A stretch of 64,000 bases of DNA, from NCBI RefSeq assembly GCF_022965805.1, contig NC_133101.1, positions 19,005,054 through 19,069,053 on the forward strand, written 5' to 3'. Under the pieces are notes generated by a model that saw only the letters and a list, made by a program, of their open reading frames with translations, had not been told where the DNA came from and searched no databases. This document shows, in pieces, positions 1-11,675 of the stretch; within the stretch, counting starts at the first letter, position 1; the number at the start of each line of letters is the position of its first letter. The position numbers and the translations under genes are program-made. The DNA is from Primulina eburnea (lineage: Eukaryota; Streptophyta; Magnoliopsida; Lamiales; Gesneriaceae).

Positions 1-226
1 AGTTTATTGCTTTTTATGTTGGTAAACATTTGAGGATTTTATGCTTTGAGATATTTCATTTAATTTTCAAATACTAGTTGGTTGATTTATTATTTTAAAA
101 TGGTGCAAAATATTTTATAAAAATATTTTTATGTATTGTGAGGGCTCGGCCGATTCCTTAGAGGATTTGGGGAAAAAAATTTCTAGTACTTTTTAAGCAA
201 AAAGATTAGCAGACGTTTTATAGTCA
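1..226 (+). mobile_element. 3' end of a Ty3-type LTR, truncated by window edge
   Basis: The sequence matches the last 200 bases or so of the plus-strand LTR at 47770-50509: a stretch about low-complexity TTTTAAAATGGTGCAAAAT, then AGGGCTCGG..., then TCTAGTACTTTTTAAGCAAA. The Mutator-like transposase reading frame on the minus strand stops making sense at about 226, so this LTR appears to have inserted into it. The exact CA end (225-226) is inferred from that break. The rest of the element lies left of the window. Confidence 0.55.
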
Positions 227-1360
227 ATCTCAAAAAAGAATCTAATAGTGCAATGATTGAAAGTTGTCTTTCCTCACATAGTCTCACATTTATTGATTCT
301 ACCCCATTTGTTTTTATAATGTTATAACGAGACCTTGGGTTGTCTGTTTGAGTCCATCGATTTAGATAGTCATTTTCATCGAAAAAACATTGTGCCATCG
401 GGATATATCTTCTTAATTTTTTCGTACCCCGCATCAAAGTCAATTTTCTTATAAATTATTGTTAAGTGCATAAACATTTTTTTACGACCCTTATTTTTGC
501 AACGATTTTTCATGTTTTGAAACAAGTTCCATACACAGCGACCATGATGCTTATATTTGTAAACCACAGAAATTGCAGCAAAGATCCTCGGATGTCTGTC
601 TGAGATAATTATCAACTCTTCATCGACGAGTACTATTTCCAAGAGCTGCGTCAAAAACCAGTTTCATGAAGCAGAAGATTGTACAAGAAAAATGCCCCAA
701 GACAATGGATACTGGAGAAAATCTCCATCTTGTACCGAAGCCAAGAGTAAAGTTCCATCATACTTTCCTTTCAACCATATACCATCGATAGTTGCGACTT
801 TTATCATGCATGTATATCCTCTCACACAAGTACCATACACTAAGATCATGTACTCTCATCTACTACTAAACTTGTTATACTATATGGATTCATTTTCTCG
901 ACCATCTTAAAATAAGAAGACCAAAGAACAAAAAAATTCCCGGTACACCTTTAAAGATATACCCTGCAAGTTGTTTGTCTTTCAAGGCCTTGTAATAGGT
1001 AATGTCAGCCCCTTTGATTCCATATCATTGTCATAATAGATTTCGGTTGATGTGTCCCTTGTTTTCTCCGTAAGTTCTCTACCAACATGTCAAAAAGGAC
1101 AAATGAGCTTGCTTGTCGGTGTCTTTTACGCCTTTCTATCAAGTCACAAGTGTATGTGTTCCAGTATGTATGAATCTCAGAATGTGTTGTGTCATCACGT
1201 TTTGTTGTCCAAATTCTCCAACAGAACCATTACTTACGCAACGAACACCATATAACTTCGAGAATATTTCACACTTCCAAATTCAAAAAAAGAGTTCAAA
1301 AAAATTTTGGATAACTCTTTTTCACATCAGTCTTGCTTGAAAATTTCTGACCAATATAGA
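227..1360 (-). pseudogene. Mutator-like (MULE) transposase, central and C-terminal remnant
   Basis: Minus-strand pieces match the plant MuDR/MULE transposase pattern in order. A piece near 1200-1360 resembles the N-terminal MuDR domain. At 664-849 the motif LKGKYDGTLLLASVQDG surrounds the first catalytic Asp. At 376-654 there is ISDRHPRIFAAISVVY, the usual second Asp block. At 227-443 there is RYNIIKTNGVESINVRL, the usual end of the transposase domain. The frame is broken by several shifts and stops, so no product is expected. The N-terminal part is found 10.6 kb away at 11978-12560, separated by nested LTR elements. The C-terminus is cut at 226 by another LTR. Family assignment rests on motif order; the missing termini and inverted repeats could not be found. 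Confidence 0.7.
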
Positions 1361-1640
1361 TGTTAGAACCATTAGTATAGTGCCCAAATTCAGTACACGT
1401 ATAAACCATGCATTTATTTAATTATTTAAAACATTTAACTAATTTTAAATTTATTTTAGCAGTGCATGATTTATGAAAATACATTATTTTAAATTATTCA
1501 TGTTTATGTTGTAATAATGTCCGATATTTTATAGCACGATTATCAGAAGTTATTTGACTAATTAATTGATATTATTATGGAAGGTCGGAATACCGAGAAA
1601 AAGAATGAAATGCATGTGTTGAAGTATTGAGGGCAGTAGC

Positions 1641-1891
1641 CTCGCGCACATGCGCGAGAAGAGGCGCGCATATGCGCGAGAGGACATGCGCAGAATCAGA
1701 GGACCTCGCGCATATGCACGGAGAGGGGGCGCACATGAGCGACAATGGGTGCGCACATGCGCGAGGATGGCCAGTAGCCTAGGATTTGAGACAAGATCTT
1801 CGGCGCACATGCGCGGCATGAAGGCACGCATATGCGCGAGCTGTTAGAAAGCTGAGCGCGGAGACCAGTAGGTCTCGCGCATATGCGCGAG
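1641..1891 (+). repeat. Array of GCGCATATGCGC palindromes in the LTR
   Basis: About nine copies or near-copies of CTCGCGCATATGCGCGAG, including variants with CACATG in the centre, lie in 250 bp at irregular spacing. The array ends about 45 bp before a TATA-like ATATTTAAAA. Each copy is its own reverse complement or nearly so. The long open frames over this array, reading repeats such as RICAR or AHMRE, are artefacts of the repeat. Confidence 0.9.
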
Positions 1892-3288
1892 ACGTGTTGC
1901 TTGAAAAATTAGGCCACGTTTATGGCCATGCATTCTGATATTTAAAACTTGTTATTCCCTCACAATTCAGAGCACAAATTCGAAGATTTCTCAGAAAATC
2001 CCTCAAAGTTTCTTCGTACTTTAAATTGTGATTTTGAGCGATCCGTTTATTAGAATTTGAATCCGAACACAGTGTTGTACTCTTCTCGACACGAGCTACA
2101 ACTGGATGTAAGTTTTACTACGTTTTGATATGATTTGAAAATGTGATATTACAGGAATCAGATGTGATTGATATATGGTGTTCTTGACATAGTAGACATC
2201 GTATAATTGAAATCGGATTAATGAACAGATACCATATGAAATTGTTATGATTTTCAGAATGGAATTAATTGGGATTTGATATCAAATTTGTATTGTTGCT
2301 GATTATGAGTTGAGATTGATATATGTTGATATAAGTATTGCTGGGTATATTGAGATTGTGTAGTTATGCCGTTGAAACAGAATTAGATTGAGTTCTGATT
2401 ATATCCAGTATTGATTTGAGCGATGTATTGATATTATACTCCTCGATATTGTCATTGCCAGATTGATATTGACAGGCTTTGAATTCAAAACTGCGACAGA
2501 GTCAGATTGTCAGAAAGAAAGGTATAAATCGATGTTAAACGGGAGATCGACTTGAGTTAGATTTAACTCCAGTTTCCCTAAACCACATATTTACTTATTG
2601 CATTGATGTTTGTGATTCCAGAGATTGATGTGCTTAGTCTATTGATTTATAGCAGAGCATATATTGAGTTATGGGCTGATGTGCCTAGTCTTTGGCTGAT
2701 TGTTTTCATACCTTTGTATTCTCTGCCTGAGTATGTTTATTCTATTGATGTATAGAAAAGCAGTGAGTAGCGGATAGCTATTGAGTGAGAGTCACTAACA
2801 GAGGGGCTAGATTGTGACAGAGTGGTCACTGGTCCATTGCACATTGTCAGAGTAGGATTGGCTGAAGTTCAAATTCTTTGGCGGATGTGCCAAGATACTG
2901 GACGTTTGGTATATCGATGTGCTTAAGAGACGGAGAGATCCTTATTGCTGATTATTCGATATAGAGTAGACCAAAATCCATGAATAGGGACGTACCACCA
3001 CCGCGAACGGGAAGTTAGGTGGAGACTTGTTACGTTCTTATTCAGACCAGGATCCCTAGAAGAGATGAGTCGAGTCTGAGAGATCGAGTCAAGAGTTTGA
3101 TTTACAGATTTGTATTGATTTCTATTTCGTAGATCACGAATCATGTGGTTATTACAGTTTATGTCAATTCAAGTTTTCAGATTTGCTATAATGTATTGAT
3201 ATCTGTTTCATGCTTTTAGATATGTTTTTATATGATTGCATGTATACATTGTTTATACTGGGATTATATTCTCACCGGAGTTATCCGG

Positions 3289-3322
3289 CTGTTGTCGTGT
3301 TTGTATGTGCGCATGACAACAG
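3289..3322 (+). promoter_or_regulatory. Conserved LTR hairpin (CTGTTGTCGTG / CATGACAACAG)
   Basis: Arms at 3289-3299 and 3312-3322 pair over 11 bases with one G-T wobble around a 12-base loop. The same position in the 3' LTR (9156-9189) and in both LTRs of the 38060-46874 family carries the hairpin with changed but paired bases. Function unknown; being near the LTR 3' end it would be in the transcript. Confidence 0.6.
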
Positions 3323-3544
3323 GTGGGACAGGATTAGGGTCGAGAAGAGGATGAGAGATTGAGATAGAGTGGAGATTCGGACCCAGAAGTAGATTTGGTT
3401 TCGACACTTGAGATGTAGTTGTGACCTTAGTTTTAATTTATGTATGTTGTACATGACTTGTACTTTTATACTGATATCTTAAGTGATTAAATTAATCCCT
3501 AGAACGATTACGAAGATGATTAGCGTCTGGGTCCCCACAACAAG

Positions 3545-3556
3545 TGGTATCGGAGC
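3545..3556 (+). other. Primer binding site, tRNA-Met type
   Basis: TGGTATCGGAGC starts six bases after the 5' LTR. It differs by one base from TGGTATCAGAGC, the usual plant initiator-Met primer site. Confidence 0.85.
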
Positions 3557-3899
3557 GATAGATCCTTTAGACTGAAATAGAAGAGAGTGAGCGGGATAGA
3601 TTGAGTTTTCTTTCCTTCTTTTGTGATGCTAGCATGTGATTTATATAATGTTGATTTACATTGTCCATACTAGCATTACAGTATGCTTTACTGCTTTAGA
3701 AGATACATGTTACCTGAATATCTGAGTTGATTTGGTAATGTGTATTATTTGAGAATGAATCAGAACCGATTCTTTATCAGCAGTAAGATGATCAGAGGAG
3801 GACTGGAACAGAATTGTTGTATCGGGTTACTAATCCTTTTGATAATCAGATCTACCTCCTCGAAGAATCCCAAAACAGGGTAGTACCTCGACTAATCGG

Positions 3900-4740
3900 A
3901 TGGATGTGTCAGAAACTCTGATGGAAACACAGTTGAAGAGGTTTCAGTCATTTCAACCGCCGATTCTGAAGGGTACTGAGATGTCTGTTGTTTGTGAGAA
4001 TTGGTTAGACGATATGGAGATGCTGTTTGAGTTCCTTGATTGCACAGATGAACGTAGAGTTAAACTGCTTGGGCCTCAGTTACACGAGGTCGCAAAGAGT
4101 TGGAGGCCTGCCACCAAGGAAGCCTTAGAGCAGCGTGGTACGGTGATTACGTGGAAAATCTTCAAAATTGAATTTTATCAAAGATTTTTCCCAGTATCGT
4201 ACAGACAAGACAAGGGTGCAGAGTTTGCAAATCTAAGACAGGATCGTTGAATATTGAAGAATATTTGGCCAAGTTCTTTACCTTGCTACATTTTGCTCCT
4301 CAAGTGGCTGGGAATGATAAAGCTGCAGTGGATCAGTTCATCAAGGGATTGAATCCTGAGATATTTTTATTGGTAAATGTGGAGCGACACTATAATTTTG
4401 CTGATGCTCTGAATAGAGCCAAAAGAGCAGAAGCAGTTCTGGTGAGACAGACGGGAGCTTCGTATGTTCTTCCGGCACCGAGACCACAGCAACCGCCTCC
4501 CATATTTGAGAGTGGCAGCAGCAGTGGTGGGAAGAAAGATTATTTGAAAACCAAAGGAAAATAGTTTAAGAAATCTAGCAGCGGTTCTTCTAGCTCCAGT
4601 GGTTCCAGACAAAGTTATACCAGGGTGTATTGTAACACCTGCGGAGGGAGACATCTCACAGAACAATGCCAAGGAGTACTTGGTAGTTGCCGTATCTGCA
4701 GACAGTAGGGACATTTTGCTAGAGTATGTCCACAGCGAGG
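3900..4740 (+). pseudogene. Ty3 gag, decayed
   Basis: Two open stretches (3900-4250 and 4247-4564, the second starting in another frame) match the gag of the minus-strand element at 38060-46874, for example CENWLDDMEMLFEFLDCTDE and NIEEYLAKFFTLLHFAPQ. Downstream, 4620-4740 encodes two zinc knuckles, CNTCGGRHLTEQC and CRICRQ-stop-GHFARVC, the second broken by a TAG. Gag would package the RNA in a virus-like particle. The frameshift near 4248, a stop at 4562 and the stop in the knuckle mean no intact Gag can be made. The ATG at 3900 is not necessarily the native start. Confidence 0.8.
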
Positions 4741-4899
4741 TTCTCAGAGGTTCTAGGGAGCCGAATCATCTGGATCAGTGACTCAGACAGAGAAACAATC
4801 ATATGTTGTTCACTCTTTCCAGCCCCCACTAACTATTACTCCGTTACAGCAGAGGCCAGGAGAAAGCCAGACTGTTAGCCAAACTCCCAAGACAGTAGG

Positions 4900-7200
4900 C
4901 CCGAGTGTTTGCATGGACTGAGAAACAGGCCCAGAACGCACCTGACAATGTATTGACAGGTAACTGTTATCTTTATGATTATCCTGCATAGGTATTGATA
5001 GATACTGTGCGTCCCATACATTTATCTGTGAACGAGTTGCATTGACATATGCTTTTCCTATTGAGTACGTATTTGTTGTAGTATCTGTTCTTATTTTTTT
5101 GGGAAGGTTTGATGTCAGTGAATTCTGTGAAATATGTTATGCTACAGTATGACGGGCATGAAATTGAGTCAGATTATATCATACTTGAGTTCTCGGATTC
5201 TGACTGCATTATTGGTATTGATATGCTGACCAAGTATAGAAATACCATTGATTATTTCCAGAAGATTGTATGATTCAGACCTGATATGGCTGATAAGTGG
5301 AAATTTTACGGTAAGGATTCTAGATCTAGAATTCCTTTGATATCCGTATTGTCTATGATTTTATTGTTACAGAAAGGAATACAGGGATTTCTTGTGTATT
5401 CAGTAGATGTACTGAAGTTGAGGCCATCATTGGCAGATTTGCAAGTGATATACTGATGTCTTCCCAGATGATATTCCAGGATTGCCTCCAGTCAGAGAGA
5501 GAGATTTCAGCATTGAATTGATGTCAGGTATAGTTTTTATATTTAAAACACCGTACATACCGGCACTGATCGAATTGAAAGAGTTGAAAGAATAACTTGA
5601 AGATTTGCTGGTCAAGAGTTACATCAGATTGAGTATTTCTCTTGAGGTGTTCCAGCTATGTTTACTAGTTTGAGGAACTATGTGTTCAGAAGTATTTTAA
5701 TGATTTCGTGATTATTTGTATCGATAATATTCTGATATATGTACAAAATTTGATTAATCATGCTGACTTGTGTTCAGAACTCTGAGAATTGAAAACTGTA
5801 TGTAAAACTGCAAAGTATGAGTTTTGATTGAGACAGATTGTATTTTGGGGTACAGTATATCCGAAGATGATATATCGATTGATTTTAGCAAAGTGAGGCT
5901 GTGATCAGTTAGCCAAGACCGACAATAGTGTCAGAAATTCGCAGTGTTATGAGTTGGCAGGCTATTATCAGTAATTGGTATTTCGAAATGGATTGAAATT
6001 GTTTGTTTTTCTGAATCAGTATTTGAAACAGATTGTAGATCGTTGAGATTTTATACTGTCCAAGTTAAACCAGAGCTGATTTTGAGATCAAAGAAACTCA
6101 GAAAGTAGATCAGAATGTTCATAATTTGATTTTGATGGTCAGAGCAGGGCATCGATCAGAATATCAGGTTCGTGACAGTGTTTTGTATGTGCATAATCGT
6201 ATTGTTGTGCCAGATGTTTCGGATGTGAAACGACAGATATTGTCAGAAGCGCATAGCAGTTGATTCAGTATTCATCCTAGTGGCAGAAAAATGTATAACA
6301 ATTTGAAAAGACAGTTCTGGTGGAAACAGATGAAAGATGATATTGCAGAGTTTGTATCCAGATATCTGAATTGCCAATAGGTGAATGCCGAAAGAAAGAA
6401 ACCCGGAGGACTGTTACAGAGTTGGTCCATTCCTGAATGGAAATGGGATTATATTTCCATGAATTTTGTGACACAGCTACCACGATCCTCCAGAGGTTGT
6501 GATGCAATTTGGGTTGTGATTGACAGATGGACCAAATCTGCAGATTTTATTCCGTACAATATGACGTACAGACATGATTAGATGGCAGAGATTTATGTCA
6601 GAGAAGTAGTCAGATTGCACGGATTACCGAAGTCGATCATACTAGACCGTGATCCTCGGTTTATTTCGTACTCCTGGTACATTTACAGCAGGCTCTAGGT
6701 GTACCGCATACCATCCACAAACCGACAGACAGTCAGAGCGGACTACCAGACACTGGAAAATATGCTGAGAGCTGTAGTGCTTGATTTTAGCACTAGTTGG
6801 CAGGATTCATTGCCACTTTATGAGTTTTCGTACAACGACAGCTATCTGATGAGTACTGAGATGGTACCGTATGAATCATTATACGGTAAGAAGTGCAGAT
6901 CTTGTCTGTATTGAGACAACATCTCTGAGGTATCTGAGATTGCACCTGATTTGGTTTGAAAGATAACTGAGAAAGTGAAGCTGATTCAGAGGAGAATGAA
7001 GAAAGCTCAAACCAGACGAGGCCGAGCTTGTTGAGGCATTGAGTTATGTCGAGAAGCCGATTCAGATTTTGATCGTAAAGAAAAATAGATCAAAATGAAG
7101 ATTATTCAGCGTATGAAAGTTCAGTGGAATCGTCATGGCATTGAAGAAGCTACCTGAGAGACTGAATCAGACATGAGGCAGGAATTCCCCGAATTATTTC
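4900..7200 (+). pseudogene. Ty3 pol remnant: protease, RT fragment, integrase
   Basis: A decayed protease lies at about 4960-5300, recognisable from [18 protein letters not shown] sequence near 5205. RT is almost gone. The sequence passes from the region before the RT core (about 5540-5650) directly to a CIDNILIY piece near 5715, where the catalytic FIDD has become IDN. RNase H is absent. Integrase is the best preserved part (about 6155-6930): [39 protein letters not shown], then WVVIDRWTKSADFIPYNMTY, DRDPRFIS and YESLYGKKCRSCLY. A chromodomain-type tail (VQWNRHGIEEAT) ends near 7190. Many stops and shifts are present, so this copy could move only with proteins supplied by others. Confidence 0.85.
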
Positions 7201-7318
7201 ACTGATGTGAGTTCTTATTTCAGTTGCTATTAATTCTATTAGTTCTGCTTATTATGCCTGTGACTCGATTGCTTGTGATGTGATATGATAACCTCAGAAT
7301 TCGAGGACGAAATCATAT

Positions 7319-7334
7319 CTTAGAGGGGGAGAAA
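7319..7334 (+). other. Polypurine tract
   Basis: TTAGAGGGGGAGAAA directly precedes the 3' LTR. It is the expected plus-strand priming site and matches the tract next to the LTR at 40026 in the related element. Confidence 0.8.
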
Positions 7335-9447
7335 TGTAATGTTCGAGATTTTATAGCACGATTATTAGAAGTTATTTGAATGATTAATTGATTTGAATAT
7401 GGAAGGCCGGAATACCAAGAAAATGAATGAGATGTATGTGTTGAAGTATTGAGGGCAGTAGCCTCGCGCACATGCGCGAGAAGAGGCGCGCATATGCGTG
7501 AGAGGACATGCGCAGAGGCAGAGGACCTTGCGCATATGCGTGGAGAGGGTGCGTGCATATGCGCGAGGGGGCCGTACATGCGCGACAATGGGTGCGCACA
7601 TGCGCGAGGATGGCCAGTAGCCTAGGATTTGAGACAAGATCATAGGCGCACATGCGCGGCATGAAGGCGCGCATATGCGCGAGCTATTAGAAAGCTGAGC
7701 GCGGAGACCAGTAGGTCTCGCACATATGCGCCGAAGGAGGTCGCGCATATGCGCGAGACGTGTTGCTTGAAAAATTAGGACACGTTTCTATCCATGCATT
7801 CTGATATTTTAAACTTGTTATTCCTTCACAATTCAGAGCACAAATTCGAAGATTTCTCAGAAATTCCGTCAAAGTTTCTTCAAACTTTAAATTGTGATTT
7901 TGAGCGATCCGTTTATTAGAATTTGAATCCGAACACAGTGTTGTACTCCTCTCGACACGAGCTACAACTGGACGTAAGTTTTACTACGTTTTGATATGAT
8001 TTGAAAATGTGATATTACAGGAATCAAATGTGATTGATATATGGAGTTCTTGACATAGTAGACATTATAATTGAAACCGGATTGAAGAACAAATACCGTA
8101 TGAAATTGTTATGATTTTCAGAGTAGAATTAATTGGGATTTGATATCAGATTTGTATTGTTGCTGATTATGAGTTGAGATTGATATCTGCTGATATATGT
8201 ATTGTTGGGTATATTGAGATTGTGCATTTATGCCGTTGAAACAGAATTAGATTGAGTTCTGATTATATCCAGTATTGATTTTAGCGATGTATTGATATTA
8301 TACTCCTCGAGATTGTCATTGCCAGATTGATATTGACAGGCTTTGAATTCAAAACTGCGACAGAGTCAGATTGTTAGAAAGAAAGGTATAAATCGATGTT
8401 AAACGGGAGTTCGACTTGAGTTAGATTTAACTCCAGTTTCCCTAAACCACATATTTACTTATTGCATTGATGTTTGTGATTCCTGAGATTGATGTGCTTA
8501 GTCTATTGATTTATACCAGAGCATATATTGAGTTATGGGCTGATGTGCCTAGTCTTTGGCTGATTGTTTTCATACCTTTGTATTCTCTGCCTGAGTATGT
8601 TTATTCTATTGATGTATAGAAAAGCAGTGGGTATCGGATAGCTATTGAGTGAGAGTCACTAACAGAGGGGCTAGATTGTGACAGAGTGGTCACTGGTCCA
8701 TTGCACATTGTCAGAGTAGGATTGGCTGAAGTGCCAAGTCTTTGGCGGATGTGCTAAGACACTGGACGTTTGGTATATCGATGTGCTTAAGAGACGGAGA
8801 GATCCTTATTGCTGATTATTCGATATAGAGTAGACCAAAGTCCAGGAATAGGGACGTACCACCACCGCAAACGGGAAGTTAGGTGGGAGACTTGTTACGT
8901 TCTTATTCAGACCGAGATCCCTAGATGAGAGATGAGTCGAGTATGAGAGATCGAGTCAAGAGTTTGATTTACAGATCTGTATTGATTTCTATTTCGTAGT
9001 TCACGAATCATGTGGTTATTACAGTTTATATCAATTCATGTTTTCAGATTTGATATAATGTATTGATATCTGTTTCATGCTTTTAGATATGTTTTTATAT
9101 GATTGCATGTATACATTATTTATACTGGGATTATATTCTCACCGGAGTTATCCAGCTGTTGTCGTGTTTGTATGTGTGCATGACAACAGGTGGGACAGGA
9201 TCATGGTCGAGAAGAGGATGAGAGATTGAGATAGAGTGGAGGTTTCGACACTTGAGATGTAGTTGTGAACCTTAGTTTTAATGTATGTATGTTGTACAGG
9301 ACTAGTACTTTTATATTGATATGTATATTAGATTGATTCCATTACGTTCCGCATTATAAAAAAAATAAAATTTAGACCCTGTTATCTTAAGTGATTAAAT
9401 TAATCCCAAGAACGATTACGAAGATGATTAGCGTCCGGGTCCCCACA
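7335..9447 (+). repeat. 3' LTR of the 1510-9447 element
   Basis: 2113 bp, TG...CA, followed by target duplication TATGT. The palindrome array (7463-7757) has about eleven units against nine in the 5' LTR. The hairpin is at 9156-9189. Confidence 0.9.
7463..7757 (+). repeat. Array of GCGCATATGCGC palindromes in the 3' LTR
   Basis: About eleven units of the CTCGCGCATATGCGCGAG type. Two units, near 7548-7572 and 7723-7757, have no counterpart in the 5' LTR, so unit number changed after or during insertion. Several single-base changes convert CG to TG or CA, as expected from methylated CpG decay. Confidence 0.9.
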
Positions 9448-9827
9448 TATGTGATGCACGTTAAAATGTTTTTCGAGTTTCATGTTTCAGGCGATTATTC
9501 GAAGCGGGATCGAGGAAAAGACCGGTGATGATTTTGATATTTTAAAATGTGGTATTTTAATTTTTAGTTAAGAATGGGGAGTTTTAAATAATTTATTAAG
9601 TTTTAATATTTTTAAAAGTCTAATTTTATCACTAGGTGATTTAATTATTTTAAATTTTTAAAGAATTAGTATTGGGGCATTTTATTTTAAAGTTAGCAGA
9701 TTTTATAAAATTATAATGAGTTAGTATTTTATTAGCATTATAAATAACATGTTAAGTGATATTTTAATTAGCCTTTTTAATTCCATGTTATGTGTTAATT
9801 AAGCATAATTTATTCCCTAACTATTAA

Positions 9828-9885
9828 AAACACACGCACACACACACACTCACGTAAAAACACACTACACACACATACACATTTT
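9828..9885 (+). repeat. CA-rich microsatellite
   Basis: An interrupted run of ACACAC with CACGC, CTCACG and TACAC variants inside the solo LTR. It is simple sequence only. Confidence 0.85.
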
Positions 9886-10751
9886 TATTTTCAGAATTTA
9901 AAAGAGAGAAACCTAGGGTTCAATAGCATTCAGCAGCCGTCCCCTTCTCTTCGAATCCCCCAACAATTTTCGTGAGTTTTATTGCAAGATTTTAGCGCCA
10001 CGTTCGTCCCGGATCAATCCTCACGCCATCTCCGCTTTGGTATCGCCGTTTCGGTAAAGTTTATCATCAAAAGGCACGTATATTCTTTCGTTCATGCATC
10101 GATCTCGTCATATTATGCATTCTGTTGTTATTTATGCGTAAAAATACATGTGTAATGTGTAGAAGTTTGAGCAATCATGTTTAGATCACTTTTGAAACCA
10201 TTTTTGAATCCAATTTACGTTTTTGCTGTCATTTTAAATACTGCGATTTTTCGATCGTGATTCTAAGAAAACTTTCAACACAAAAAACGTATAAATTTTT
10301 TATACCTTCGATTTGATATAAAATTCAAAATTTTTGGATGAAAATTGAGTGAGTTTTGAGGTTTTTCGTGGGATTGCTCAAACTGCGTTTTTAGAAAATT
10401 ACGATATTGATGTGTTCTTGAAGTTTTATTGTTGCAGGCTTCGTTGGGGATCGATGGGTGATCGCTGCTGCATATAGGTATATTGGTAATGATGTTGGGA
10501 GTATTTTTGAGGTTTCGTTTCATGTCGATAGGCACTTGAATGAATTAGAAATTGTAGGAAACGATTTGATGTCATTTGTCGTATTTTTGTGTCGTATGCG
10601 CTGTAGGGTGAACGTCGTTGTTTTGGGACGTTTGTAGGAGTTGGTTCGATGTTATGGAATGCTAGGATGGGTCTCAAGGTGTCGGTTCATTGTCCGCACA
10701 ATCGAGTTTAGGATGATAAGCATGGCATGTACAGAATTTTGTGAGTTCGCG

Positions 10752-10925
10752 TTCAACGAGGGTACACGGACCCAGGCACGGGGTCCGTTTCTTTGTTTCT
10801 TCTTGACTGTCCTTTTTGCGAGCTAACACGGACCAGGGCAGGGGGTCCGTGTCCTTCTTTTTTTTCGATAGGTCTTTTAGCAAACCTACACGGACCCGTT
10901 GCCGGACCTGGGCATGGGGTCCGTG
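10752..10925 (+). repeat. Three GC-rich dyads (CACGGACC ... GGTCCGTG) in the solo LTR
   Basis: Three successive inverted repeats in an AT-rich background: ACGGACCC at 10757 with GGGTCCGT at 10783, ACGGACC at 10829 with GGTCCGTG at 10846, and CACGGACCC at 10890 with GGGTCCGTG at 10917. They are separated by T-rich spacers of about 40-45 bp. Each could fold as a strong hairpin. Confidence 0.8.
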
Positions 10926-11274
10926 CAACACCTATTTTGGAAAAAATTTTATAGTATGCTTTGAGGTTTGATGTCATGGTTTAGTACAATGATTTACAAG
11001 GTCGAGTCATGGGAATTTTTAGAACGTCCTAAGGAATTGAATGAGCACGTAGGTAAGCATGATATTTACGTCTAAGTTACGCAAGTTAAGCATTTGAATT
11101 CATGTTAGTATGTGCAGCAACGGCCCCAATCGAAGTCCAACGAATCCCTCAACGCCAAGTAAGTATGTTGACGTGCAAAGAAAATATTTTCAAGTTTTTG
11201 AGGTATGCTAAATGTCTTGTGACCAAATTATGAATGGGTTTGGAAGTTGGTGAACGTGGCCGAGGACCTCTCCA

Positions 11275-11362
11275 CCCCGTTAAATTATGAACGGGTTTAG
11301 ATCGAGATTGGAAAGCGTTAAATCATGAACGGGGACCAATCAGCCCGTTAAATTATGAACAG
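11275..11362 (+). repeat. CCCGTT...AACGGG dyads, three units
   Basis: The unit CCCGTTAAATTATGAACGGG occurs near 11276, a half-degenerate form near 11308 and another near 11344. The arms CCCGTT and AACGGG are complementary around an 8-base spacer. They lie between the GC-rich dyads and the LTR end. Confidence 0.7.
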
Positions 11363-11675
11363 GTATCTCATGTATATGGCAGTGGATCTTCTCTGTCAGC
11401 CCAGGTACTGTGGTTTAGTCTGATCAGGAGAAATATGTTATGGGTCACTTGCTTTGAAACATATCTCTACGCAAAATGATGAAGTTATGTATGTTCAAAT
11501 ATGTTCAAGTATGCAAGCATGTTTAAGAAAAGTTTATGTTGTTGGCACGTCTAAGTATGTATGTACGTATGTTCAGGTTTTGTATGCAGGTTAAAGTTTT
11601 AAGTATGTATGTACTATTTTAAAGCTGCATGTGATTTTATTATGTAGTACTTGTTACTTCCAGTTTATACGTGTT

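Larger units (their letters stand above)
1510..3539 (+). repeat. 5' LTR of the 1510-9447 element
   Basis: 2030 bp, TG...CA. It contains the palindrome array (1641-1891), a TATA-like ATATTTAAAA at 1938-1947, and a conserved hairpin at 3289-3322. Relative to the 3' LTR it lacks two array units and a segment just before its end (compare 9309-9380). Confidence 0.9.
1510..9447 (+). mobile_element. Ty3 LTR retrotransposon with defective internal region
   Basis: Two direct LTRs (1510-3539 and 7335-9447) begin TGTAAT and end CCCCACA. They flank a 3.8 kb internal region with a tRNA-Met-type primer site, gag, degraded pol and a polypurine tract. The five bases before it (1505-1509, TATGT) are repeated exactly after it (9448-9452), so the borders are firm. 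The internal region is about 1.1 kb shorter than that of the related element at 38060-46874, through loss of most of RT and RNase H. The integrase resembles the Tekay/Del chromovirus group. It inserted into a solo LTR. Confidence 0.9.
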
